From Candidatus Saccharimonadota bacterium (GTDB lineage: Bacteria > Patescibacteriota > Saccharimonadia > Saccharimonadales > JACDBH01), in contig JAGQMT010000016.1 in assembly GCA_020428565.1 (NCBI GenBank), forward strand, positions 1-7,653: DNA of 7,653 bases, written 5' to 3'. The position numbers and the translations under genes were made by a program. Below the pieces are notes generated by a model, which saw only the letters and a program-made list of their open reading frames with translations, did not search any database and was not told where the DNA came from. Numbering within the stretch: position 1 is the first letter of the stretch; each line of letters opens with the position of its first letter. Positions 1 through 6,433 of the stretch are shown here, piece by piece.

Positions 1-2
1 AA

Positions 3-794
3 CTTGCCAAGGTGCTAGCAAAGGAATTTTTTGGATCTGAGTCGGCTCTAGTCAAAATTGACATGAGTGAATTCGGGGAACATCACAATGTCTCTAGGTT
101 AGTTGGTGCGCCAGCTGGCTATGTGGGCTATGATGATGGCGGTCAGTTGACGGATAAAATCCGTCGGCAACCATATAGCGTTGTACTGTTTGACGAAATT
201 GAAAAAGCGCATCCCGATGTGTTTAACATACTACTACAGCTCCTAGAAGACGGTAAGGTGACTGATGCTAAGGGTCGATCAATTGACTTCACAAATACTA
301 TCATCATCATGACTAGCAATATTGGGGCTAGTAAGCTTCAGAAGGAGGCAAGTTTTGGTTTCTCTGTTTCGGGTAAGCAATCTTTGACTGATTTGGATCA
401 AATACACAATGATAACAAGCATCTGGTGTTAGAGGATTTACGCAAACTTATGAAACCAGAGTTGCTGAATAGAATCGATAAGACAATCGTCTTTAGAGCG
501 CTGACTCATGATGACGCATTAAATATATTGGATTTACAACTCAAAGAACTAGATTCGCGACTAGTCAAAAGCGGTATTGGCTTAAATGTTAATACGAGTG
601 CTAAGAAATTGATGCTAGATCAGGCCTATGACGCCAAAAACGGCGTTCGACCGATGCGCAGACTCTTGCAAGACACTATCGAAGATCATATTGCTGAGGG
701 TATACTGGATGAAACATACCACAAAGGTGATATAGTTAATGTTAGCGTTCTCAAGGGTGGCTTGCGCTATACAGTCAAAAAACATGAATCATAG
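3..794 (+). CDS. clpC: ClpC-type ATP-dependent Clp protease ATP-binding subunit, C-terminal part (5' end outside window)
   Basis: This is the second AAA+ module (D2) and C-terminal domain of a Clp/Hsp100 unfoldase, which in the cytoplasm unfolds substrates and threads them into ClpP. The frame is open from the window's left edge; a GTG at 12 lies inside the domain and is not the start. The first visible residues (LAKVLAKEFFG) normally follow the D2 Walker A loop, so that loop lies just outside. Counting from position 12, I see the pore-loop region GYVGYDDGG (36-44), Walker B VVLFDEIEKAH (57-67), sensor 1 TSN (101-103), the arginine finger in LNRID (R154) and sensor 2 GVRPMRR (211-217). A short FGF (115-117) sits where ClpC proteins carry the VGF/LGF-type ClpP-binding loop. 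That loop favours ClpC over ClpB, which lacks it. The stop is TAG. The next gene follows after 78 nt on the same strand. Confidence 0.93.
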   Translation, partial: LAKVLAKEFFGSESALVKIDMSEFGEHHNVSRLVGAPAGYVGYDDGGQLTDKIRRQPYSVVLFDEIEKAHPDVFNILLQLLEDGKVTDAKGRSIDFTNTIIIMTSNIGASKLQKEASFGFSVSGKQSLTDLDQIHNDNKHLVLEDLRKLMKPELLNRIDKTIVFRALTHDDALNILDLQLKELDSRLVKSGIGLNVNTSAKKLMLDQAYDAKNGVRPMRRLLQDTIEDHIAEGILDETYHKGDIVNVSVLKGGLRYTVKKHES

Positions 795-808
795 ATCAAA
801 TAATGTGG

Positions 809-837
809 AGTAATATGGATTTTTGATTGATATTACT
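809..837 (+). other. weak A/T-rich hairpin in clpC-metalloprotease gap
   Basis: AGTAATAT (809-816) and ATATTACT (830-837) form a perfect 8-bp inverted repeat around a 13-nt loop, just after the clpC stop. The stem is almost all A/T and no clean T-run follows, so it would be a poor intrinsic terminator. It could be a processing or attenuation element, or chance in A/T-rich spacer DNA. Confidence 0.2.
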
Positions 838-852
838 GTAGTATTTCTGTAG
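832..852 (+). repeat. two-copy direct repeat ATT(A/T)CTGTAG, 11-bp period
   Basis: ATTACTGTAG (832-841) and ATTTCTGTAG (843-852) match at 9 of 10 positions and are offset by 11 bp, about one helical turn. The repeat ends 20 nt before the ATG of the metalloprotease gene. Such spacing would suit a regulator bound twice to one DNA face, but no protein can be named and the repeat may be chance. Confidence 0.4.
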
Positions 853-861
853 ACAATGACA

Positions 862-869
862 AGAGGGGG
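862..869 (+). promoter_or_regulatory. ribosome binding site of the metalloprotease gene
   Basis: A purine-rich AGAGGGGG lies 3 nt before the ATG at 873; its GAGG core (863-866) is 6 nt from the start. This is the best Shine-Dalgarno sequence in the left block and supports the chosen start. Confidence 0.7.
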
Positions 870-872
870 CAG

Positions 873-1844
873 ATGAAAAAACTTAGGCTATTAGGTATAT
901 CATTTATGATAATCATGCTTGGCGGCCTAGTTTTTGCATTTTATAATTTACAAAATATTAGCGATTGGCTTAGGCTCAAAGACTATACACCAAGTACAAA
1001 TGTTGTTGCCTTGGCAGATAATACCACAATGAACTCACTGGGTACTAAACTATTCTATGTGTCATATCCTGAGGTGATCGACAAAAATAACTTCTATAAC
1101 TATTGTCATATTGAAGAATTTTCTATCATTTTGGGCTGTTATCTCACAGGTGAACAGCGCATATATATTCTCAATGTCACTGACGAGCGTCTAAACGGCA
1201 TCAAAGAAGTTACGGCTGCCCACGAAATGCTTCACGTCGCATATGCTAGGTTGAGTAATCAAGAAAAAGAACGAATAGATAAGTTGCTACTTGATACTTA
1301 TGACACTATCACGGATTCGAGATTAATCGAAACTATAGAGAATTACCGTAAGGCAGACCCTAGTGTCGTGACTAATGAATTGCATTCTATCTTAGGGTCC
1401 GAAGTTAGGTCGTTGCCTAGTGAACTAGAGGACTACTACAAGCAGTACTTTACCAACCGGTCCAAGGTGGTCTCTTACTCAGAGCGTTATGAACAAGCAT
1501 TCATCGATCGACGAGATGCTATACGAGATTATGATAACCAGTTATCCGAGATGAAAACTCAAATAGACGCACTGAGCAACACACTATCAACCGAAAGCCA
1601 AGAACTCAATAATCTCAAGCAACAACTCAATACATTACGCGAAACCGACATTCCTGCTTACAATTCGGCTGTGCCAGACTTCAATAATCGTGTTGCCGAG
1701 TACAATAATCAATCTGATCACTTGGCAACATTAATAGTTAGCTATAATGAATTGGTAAACAAACGTAATAGTGTCGCATCCGAAGAGGCTGAGTTGATAC
1801 AGGCTATCAACAGTAAGGATGTTTTACCGGAACGAAGTAATTAG
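873..1844 (+). CDS. membrane-anchored putative zinc metalloprotease (HExxH) with C-terminal coiled coil
   Basis: I recognise no named family for this 323-residue protein. It starts with a short positive stretch (MKKLR) and one hydrophobic helix (about residues 7-25), consistent with an uncleaved signal anchor and an extracytoplasmic body. Residues 117-121 are HEMLH, a zincin zinc-site signature, in the helix-like context TAAHEMLHVAY. A gluzincin-like third ligand could be E169 in NELHSILGSE (168-177), but that is inference. Two cysteines (C78, C89) precede the motif and could pair. From about residue 203 to 310 the chain is rich in E, Q, N, K and L and probably forms a long coiled coil. The gene lies 78 nt after clpC and ends 1 nt before the radA start codon, so it is probably co-transcribed with radA. 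An envelope peptidase is the best reading; the substrate is unknown. Confidence 0.8.
   Translation: MKKLRLLGISFMIIMLGGLVFAFYNLQNISDWLRLKDYTPSTNVVALADNTTMNSLGTKLFYVSYPEVIDKNNFYNYCHIEEFSIILGCYLTGEQRIYILNVTDERLNGIKEVTAAHEMLHVAYARLSNQEKERIDKLLLDTYDTITDSRLIETIENYRKADPSVVTNELHSILGSEVRSLPSELEDYYKQYFTNRSKVVSYSERYEQAFIDRRDAIRDYDNQLSEMKTQIDALSNTLSTESQELNNLKQQLNTLRETDIPAYNSAVPDFNNRVAEYNNQSDHLATLIVSYNELVNKRNSVASEEAELIQAINSKDVLPERSN
1829..1837 (+). promoter_or_regulatory. weak ribosome binding site deciding the radA start
   Basis: A purine-rich GGAACGAAG at the very end of the upstream gene lies 8 nt before the ATG at 1846. It is a poor match to the anti-SD, so initiation may rely on ribosomes that finish the preceding gene, whose TAG (1842-1844) is 1 nt away. 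Confidence 0.4.
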
Positions 1845-1845
1845 T

Positions 1846-3189
1846 ATGAAGAAAAAATTCATCAAATATATTTGCCAAAGTTGCGGAGCGAGCTTTAGTA
1901 GCTGGATGGGTAAATGCAGCTCATGCGATGAGTGGAATACTATAACAGAGCAGTTGGACACGGCATCTATACAATCTCCCAATGGACGCAAATTACAGGC
2001 CATTAGTGCTGAAGATATAGAATTAAATACAGATACTTTTGCGAGGCTTCAATCTGGTATGACAGAGGTCGATACTGTGCTTGGTGGTGGCTTCGTCCCC
2101 GGCGGTGTTGTGCTGATTGCTGGCCAACCTGGTATCGGCAAGAGTACTTTATTGTTGCAAATTGCATATAATGTATCGGCCAAGCATAAGGTGTTGTATG
2201 TGAGTGGCGAGGAGTCGACTACACAAATTGGTCTCCGAGCGGAGAGATTGGGAGCAAGACGCCCGAATCTAATGATCGCTTCTTCTGGTTCGGCTAACGA
2301 TATTGCTCAAACTATATTGTCAAAAGATTATGATTTTGTCATTGTTGACTCGATTCAGACCGTGAATGTTGATGAAGTGTCCTCTATGGCTGGTTCGACT
2401 TCTCAGATAACCAACAGCACGCAAGTTTTGATGAATGCAGCAAAAACAACTAATACTGCCTTACTAATTGTTGGACATGTGACTAAAGAAGGCTCAATTG
2501 CTGGTCCAAAAGTCCTGGAGCATGTTGTAGATGTCGTACTGCAATTAGAAGGTGATAGGTATGGTGGATTCAAGATGCTTCGAACGGTCAAGAATCGTTT
2601 TGGTAGCACCAACGAATCGGCTATATTTGAAATGCTAGAACAAGGACTCGTGCCTGTAGATAACCCATCGGCGGCGTTATTGGAGGAACGGCGGGTCAGT
2701 GATGGTTCTGTAGTCTTGGCTACCGTTGAGGGCGCAAGGCCGTTACTTGTTGAAGTGCAAGCGTTAGTCAACACTAGTAACTATGGTTATCCTAAGCGTA
2801 CGGCCAGTGGTATAGACTTGAATCGAGTTAATCTGTTGATTGCCATGTTAGAAAAACGCACGAAGCTGAATCTATCTGATAAGGACATCTATATCAATAT
2901 AGTTGGTGGCATCAAGGCCAACGAGCCAGCAGCCGATCTAGCTGTTTGTATGGCTATTGCTTCGGCCAGCAAGGGCATGCAACTCAAGGAAGATTTAGTG
3001 GTATTTGGAGAGCTTGGCCTGAGTGGTGAGGTTCGCAGAGTCAACTTTATGGATAAGCGATTGGCCGAGGCTAAGAAGCTGGGCTTCAAAGGCGCTATCA
3101 TGCCAAAGCAAAAATCCGACAGCAAAGATGAATCAGTGTATGCTGTAACAGATATCAAAATGGCACTTAATCAATTCTTGAGTAAATAA
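1846..3189 (+). CDS. radA: DNA repair protein RadA (Sms)
   Basis: RadA is a cytoplasmic RecA-like DnaB-type helicase that processes recombination branches during repair. From the ATG at 1846 it has 447 residues, normal for the family. In order: a C4 zinc finger (C10, C13, C24, C27; CQSCG and CSSCDEW), Walker A GQPGIGKST (93-101), Walker B around DFVIVDS (163-169), the RadA signature KNRFG (249-253), and a C-terminal Lon-protease-like domain with GGIKANEPAADLAV (354-367). In that segment alanine stands where Lon has its catalytic serine, as usual in RadA, so no protease activity is expected. An in-frame ATG at 1819 would add nine residues and overlap the upstream gene. I prefer 1846 because MKKKFIKYICQSCG gives the usual short lead to the zinc finger. 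The gene probably forms an operon with the metalloprotease gene, and perhaps clpC. Confidence 0.96.
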   Translation: MKKKFIKYICQSCGASFSSWMGKCSSCDEWNTITEQLDTASIQSPNGRKLQAISAEDIELNTDTFARLQSGMTEVDTVLGGGFVPGGVVLIAGQPGIGKSTLLLQIAYNVSAKHKVLYVSGEESTTQIGLRAERLGARRPNLMIASSGSANDIAQTILSKDYDFVIVDSIQTVNVDEVSSMAGSTSQITNSTQVLMNAAKTTNTALLIVGHVTKEGSIAGPKVLEHVVDVVLQLEGDRYGGFKMLRTVKNRFGSTNESAIFEMLEQGLVPVDNPSAALLEERRVSDGSVVLATVEGARPLLVEVQALVNTSNYGYPKRTASGIDLNRVNLLIAMLEKRTKLNLSDKDIYINIVGGIKANEPAADLAVCMAIASASKGMQLKEDLVVFGELGLSGEVRRVNFMDKRLAEAKKLGFKGAIMPKQKSDSKDESVYAVTDIKMALNQFLSK

Positions 3190-3231
3190 TCTAAACATCC
3201 CAAATAGGTCTATAGTATGTGTCTAGAGATA

Positions 3232-3260
3232 CAGCCCTAGGTTTTATAATCCTAGGGCTG
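3232..3260. terminator. perfect 10-bp hairpin between convergent genes, probable bidirectional terminator
   Basis: CAGCCCTAGG (3232-3241) and CCTAGGGCTG (3251-3260) are exact reverse complements around a 9-nt loop (TTTTATAAT). The hairpin lies 42 nt after the radA stop and 40 nt past the PBP stop on the other strand, where both transcripts should end. Neither side has the T-run of a classical intrinsic terminator, so the function is inferred from stem quality and position. Confidence 0.55.
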
Positions 3261-3300
3261 AACAGTGCTTAATTGAATAGATCGCTTAAATTAGACCTCG

Positions 3301-6297
3301 CTAATCACTTGCTGATATAACTGGAGAAGCATTACTATTGTCTCTGGCATAAACACTACCACCAGTAAACGATGGATTGGCTACACTACAGCTACTATTC
3401 GAACATATTGGCGTGCCTCCACTGGCTGGATATACACTTACGCTTCCAGAAGCTCCAGTCCAGCTAAATTTGCCATTACCATTGTACTTAAGGGCTATGA
3501 CACTGATAGTTAATGAATTGGAGGTTGCATCATACATAGCACTGTCTATGACTCGTGCGGTAAACGATAGATTACCACTGGTGGTTGGTGTGTAATTGAT
3601 CGAGTACAAGCCTTGTCCTGTTAGAGTATGGCTACCAACTACTTCGCCATTGACGATGAACTCTACCTTACCAGCGCCTTTATCTTCATTGCCGTTTAGT
3701 GCATGTGTACCCGGCAAAACTGTAGCACTTAAGGTGTATGAGTTTGCCAAGCCCAATGAACGGTTCACTGTCACCGACGGTCTGGCGTCGCTACATTTAT
3801 GAAGATCATCTTGTTCGTTTGTAGTGGAGCTAGACGTACCATCGACAAATGTATCGGAACTATATTGTGTGGCTGTACCGCCAGTCTCTTCTTTTTTGGC
3901 GAGTGCGGGTGTACATTCTGTTGCAAGCTTACCGCTGATTATATCTATAGTGCGTTTTTGATTACTACTATTAGTTTTGCTATACCAAGAAGGGAATAAA
4001 TCTTTGTCAGGGCTTGGTACTCTTGATCCGCTACTGATGGAGTTTCTTACTATATAGGCGGACAATGTTTGAATACCGGCTGGCTTTTCCCAGTCTTTTG
4101 GTGCAAGGTCTTGATGAGCTCGCTTCATCCAATTCTGGAATATAGGCCTAGTCATAGTCTCCATATAGCCGGACATTTCCTTAGTGCGATTGTAGTATCC
4201 AACCCACACAGCAGCAGCGTATTTGGATGTATAACCAGTCATCCATCCATCTTTCGAGTCGTTTGTAGTACCGGTTTTTACTGCCACTTTCCAGGCGCCA
4301 CCGTTGCCTGGCATCGTATGAGGTTTGGTGGCTAGATAACTAGCATTTGGGTCAGACAAAATATCGTTTATGATATAAGCTGTATCTTCTCTGACGACTT
4401 GAGTACCGCCTTCGAGCTTCCACTCGTAGGTAGTTTTGTCTGTTGCATCCTTGATACTAAGTATATATGTTCTTGGTATATTGAGGCCATTTCTAGACAA
4501 GGTAGCAAGACCATGAACGTGTTCATCCATCTTTAGATATGCGCCGTCACCGATTGACGATGAACCATAACAAGCCGCTTCATTGGCTGTAACGAATTCT
4601 ACAGTATCTGGTGCGTAACAATTGTAGCCATAACTATTTGGATTACTAGCGTTCATGAGACTTTCGGCGGTATCAATTGTCTTTTCGACGCCTGCTATGA
4701 GCATAGCTTTGACGGCGGGTACGTTTCTGGATCCGCCCAAGGCGTATCTGATAGTTATTGGTCCAGGATACCTTAGGTCGTAATCATACAAACAGTTACC
4801 ACCATTTTTAGGTATGGATTTATTAGTACATGGGTATCCAGGCAAAACGCCCTGAGTATCATACAGTACACTTCCAGCACCAGTATTTTCGGTCGATTCA
4901 ATCAAGGCTGTGTAATCATACGGCTTGAAACTTGAGCCAGGAGGCAAAGGTGTTCTAGCATAGTTATTCTCACCAAACTCTGTATTAGTGAAATCTGGTC
5001 CACCTACCATGGCAACAATCTGACCAGTCTCTACGTCTTCGGCAGTAAAGGCGGCTACGTTTCCGCCTTGTTTTTCGACTTGCTTAATACCGCTAGCTAC
5101 TTCTTCTTCGGCAATTGTTTGTAGATTCAAATCTAGGGTGGTAGTAACTTTCCAACCGCTCCTGTTGACAGTTTCTGCGCTGTATTTTTTTTCTAGTTCT
5201 TCCTTGGCGGCGAGTACAAAGTGTGGCGCCTTAATATTGTGATATTTACTTTCGGTCTTGTGTACCGTGGCTAATACATCAACGGCTTTGGCTTCTTCTT
5301 TCTCATCTTCGGTAATATAGCCCATTTCATGCATAATATTTAAGGTATAGTGCATTCGACCAACTAGTGCTTCATTACCAGTTTCGCCTCGAGAGTTTTC
5401 TTCGTTGAAATATGCCCCATAAGGTGAATAAAAGGAAGGTGATTGTGGTATTGATGCCAAGAAAACAGATTCGGCTAAAGTTAAATCTTTGGCAGATTTA
5501 TGGAAGTAATCTTGAGCCGCAACTTCAGCACCGTACTGGATATTACCATAAGGGGCGGCGTTGAGATAACCTGTAATAATCTCGTCTTTTGTATAGCTTC
5601 GTTCAAGTTCGATGGCTAGTATCAGTTCTTTAACTTTACGGGTATATGATCGGTCAGCAGACCAATCCTGACTAAGTTTGACGAGTTGCTGGGTAATGGT
5701 TGAACCACCTTGAGAGGTTGACCCACCAGTAACGTTTGCCCAAGCCGCTCTAGAGATACCCTTCATATCGAATCCGCCATGCTTAAAGAAATCACGGTCT
5801 TCTAGTGCAATGGTGGCTTGTTTGAGGTATTCGGCAATGTCTTCGCTCTTGACAGGTATACGCTTGACGGCGTCGTAGTCTTCCCAGAGTAATGTTTCAC
5901 CTGTTTTGTCAAAATAGCGAATAGAGCCACCGATATTACTACCCGAAATATCACGAAGATTTGGTAAATCTTTCCTGAAATAAGCAAATACACCTATCAT
6001 CAATACAAAAACTGAGACGATACCAATCCCTACAATCTTTAGGGCCATCAAACGACCTTCGCGACTAAACCAGTATTCTTTTAGCTGTTTAGGATGCAGT
6101 CGATAGAGGATTCTCTTGAATCGACCTTTTGGTAATTTACTTAAACGTTCGGCCTTTCGGAGGGCTTTTTCGTCACGGCGAGCCTTTACCTTGTCTGTCA
6201 GTGAGGTGTTAAGCTTGATTTTTTTGCCACTTTTAGTGACATGAACATTGCTACTTTTTCTGGGGTGATTAATGTTAGAGGACTTTTTAAGTGCCAT
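3301..6297 (-). CDS. bifunctional class A penicillin-binding protein (GT51 transglycosylase + transpeptidase) with Ig-like C-terminal extension
   Basis: This 998-residue enzyme polymerises lipid II glycan strands and cross-links stem peptides outside the membrane. A strongly basic cytoplasmic tail (1-83) precedes one membrane helix (about 84-107). The GT51 domain (about 115-345) shows ALEDRDFF with catalytic E166, GGSTITQQLVK (197-207) and KVKELILAIELER (221-233). The transpeptidase domain (about 385-725) has SSFK (S455 nucleophile, K458), SRN (523-525) and KTGT (674-677), so both activities look intact. A low-complexity S/T-rich linker (about 800-835) leads to an Ig-like beta-sandwich (about 838-933) and a small beta-rich tail with a cysteine pair (934-998). 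All eight cysteines are in the extracytoplasmic part. The ATG at 6297 has an AAGGAG 12 nt upstream. The gene converges on radA and diverges from tyrS. It is PBP1A-like, but orthology with ponA/mrcA is not secure. Confidence 0.95.
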   Translation of the reverse strand: MALKKSSNINHPRKSSNVHVTKSGKKIKLNTSLTDKVKARRDEKALRKAERLSKLPKGRFKRILYRLHPKQLKEYWFSREGRLMALKIVGIGIVSVFVLMIGVFAYFRKDLPNLRDISGSNIGGSIRYFDKTGETLLWEDYDAVKRIPVKSEDIAEYLKQATIALEDRDFFKHGGFDMKGISRAAWANVTGGSTSQGGSTITQQLVKLSQDWSADRSYTRKVKELILAIELERSYTKDEIITGYLNAAPYGNIQYGAEVAAQDYFHKSAKDLTLAESVFLASIPQSPSFYSPYGAYFNEENSRGETGNEALVGRMHYTLNIMHEMGYITEDEKEEAKAVDVLATVHKTESKYHNIKAPHFVLAAKEELEKKYSAETVNRSGWKVTTTLDLNLQTIAEEEVASGIKQVEKQGGNVAAFTAEDVETGQIVAMVGGPDFTNTEFGENNYARTPLPPGSSFKPYDYTALIESTENTGAGSVLYDTQGVLPGYPCTNKSIPKNGGNCLYDYDLRYPGPITIRYALGGSRNVPAVKAMLIAGVEKTIDTAESLMNASNPNSYGYNCYAPDTVEFVTANEAACYGSSSIGDGAYLKMDEHVHGLATLSRNGLNIPRTYILSIKDATDKTTYEWKLEGGTQVVREDTAYIINDILSDPNASYLATKPHTMPGNGGAWKVAVKTGTTNDSKDGWMTGYTSKYAAAVWVGYYNRTKEMSGYMETMTRPIFQNWMKRAHQDLAPKDWEKPAGIQTLSAYIVRNSISSGSRVPSPDKDLFPSWYSKTNSSNQKRTIDIISGKLATECTPALAKKEETGGTATQYSSDTFVDGTSSSTTNEQDDLHKCSDARPSVTVNRSLGLANSYTLSATVLPGTHALNGNEDKGAGKVEFIVNGEVVGSHTLTGQGLYSINYTPTTSGNLSFTARVIDSAMYDATSNSLTISVIALKYNGNGKFSWTGASGSVSVYPASGGTPICSNSSCSVANPSFTGGSVYARDNSNASPVISASD

Positions 6298-6309
6298 ACC
6301 AAATATATA

Positions 6310-6315
6310 CTCCTT
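6310..6315 (-). promoter_or_regulatory. ribosome binding site of the PBP gene
   Basis: On the minus strand AAGGAG is followed by 12 nt (TATATATTTGGT) and then the ATG. The match is strong but the spacing is longer than the usual 5-9 nt. No other in-frame start lies closer. Confidence 0.65.
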
Positions 6316-6326
6316 GTATGACTATT

Positions 6327-6378
6327 AGTATAGCAAACTGCTTATTGCTTTTGTATAGCTTTTAGACACTTTTGTCAT
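6327..6378 (-). promoter_or_regulatory. candidate promoter region of the PBP gene
   Basis: Reading the minus strand, ATGACA (6373-6378, 5/6 to the -35 consensus) is followed after 17 nt by TACAAA (6350-6355, 4/6), overlapping TATACA (6352-6357). A run of seven A lies directly upstream of the -35, as in UP elements. A second -10-like TATACT (6327-6332) lies nearer the gene but lacks a good -35. Which one is used cannot be decided by eye. Confidence 0.35.
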
Positions 6379-6400
6379 TTTTTTCTTATCCATGTAAACT
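6372..6400 (+). promoter_or_regulatory. candidate sigma70-type promoter of tyrS
   Basis: TTGTCA (6372-6377, 5/6) and TAAACT (6395-6400, 4/6) are separated by exactly 17 nt. Transcription would start near 6407 and leave a leader of about 27 nt. That is too short for a T-box riboswitch, the common tyrS control in Firmicutes, and none is visible. A TATATA/TATAAA stretch (6406-6413) is an alternative -10 but has a poor -35. Confidence 0.5.
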
Positions 6401-6423
6401 ATCCATATATAAAACGATAAAAC

Positions 6424-6428
6424 AGGAG
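6424..6428 (+). promoter_or_regulatory. ribosome binding site of tyrS
   Basis: AGGAG lies 5 nt before the ATG at 6434, close to ideal. It favours this start over the in-frame ATG three codons later (6443). Confidence 0.8.
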
Positions 6429-6433
6429 ATACA

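Noticed and set aside
12..14. GTG as a start codon for the first gene
   Set aside because: The frame stays open upstream and encodes LAK, the usual continuation of the ClpC D2 Walker A helix, so the gene begins outside the window.
827..855. Promoter TTGATA-17-TAGACA before the metalloprotease gene
   Set aside because: The -10 matches only 3/6 and would start transcription at about the ribosome binding site, leaving no usable leader.
1819..1845. Upstream in-frame ATG of radA
   Set aside because: It would add nine residues before the normal RadA N-terminus, overlap the preceding gene and lack a sensible Shine-Dalgarno at proper spacing.
2403..3158. Two minus-strand open frames (2403-2774 and 2889-3158) inside radA
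   Set aside because: They lie wholly opposite a strongly conserved gene, lack domain-like composition and are shadows of it.
3206..3298. 7-bp inverted repeat AGGTCTA / TAGACCT enclosing the convergent hairpin
   Set aside because: The arms are 79 nt apart and only 7 bp long, with no extension; chance is a sufficient explanation.
3377..4335. Four plus-strand open frames opposite the PBP gene
   Set aside because: They are antisense to a clearly coding region with intact catalytic motifs and resemble no protein family.
5802..5993. Short minus-strand open frame inside the PBP gene
   Set aside because: It overlaps the GT51 coding region in another frame on the same strand and has no start context of its own.
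6401..6433. T-box or other riboswitch ahead of tyrS
   Set aside because: The leader after the best promoter is about 27 nt, too short for a T-box, and shows no specifier or antiterminator structure.
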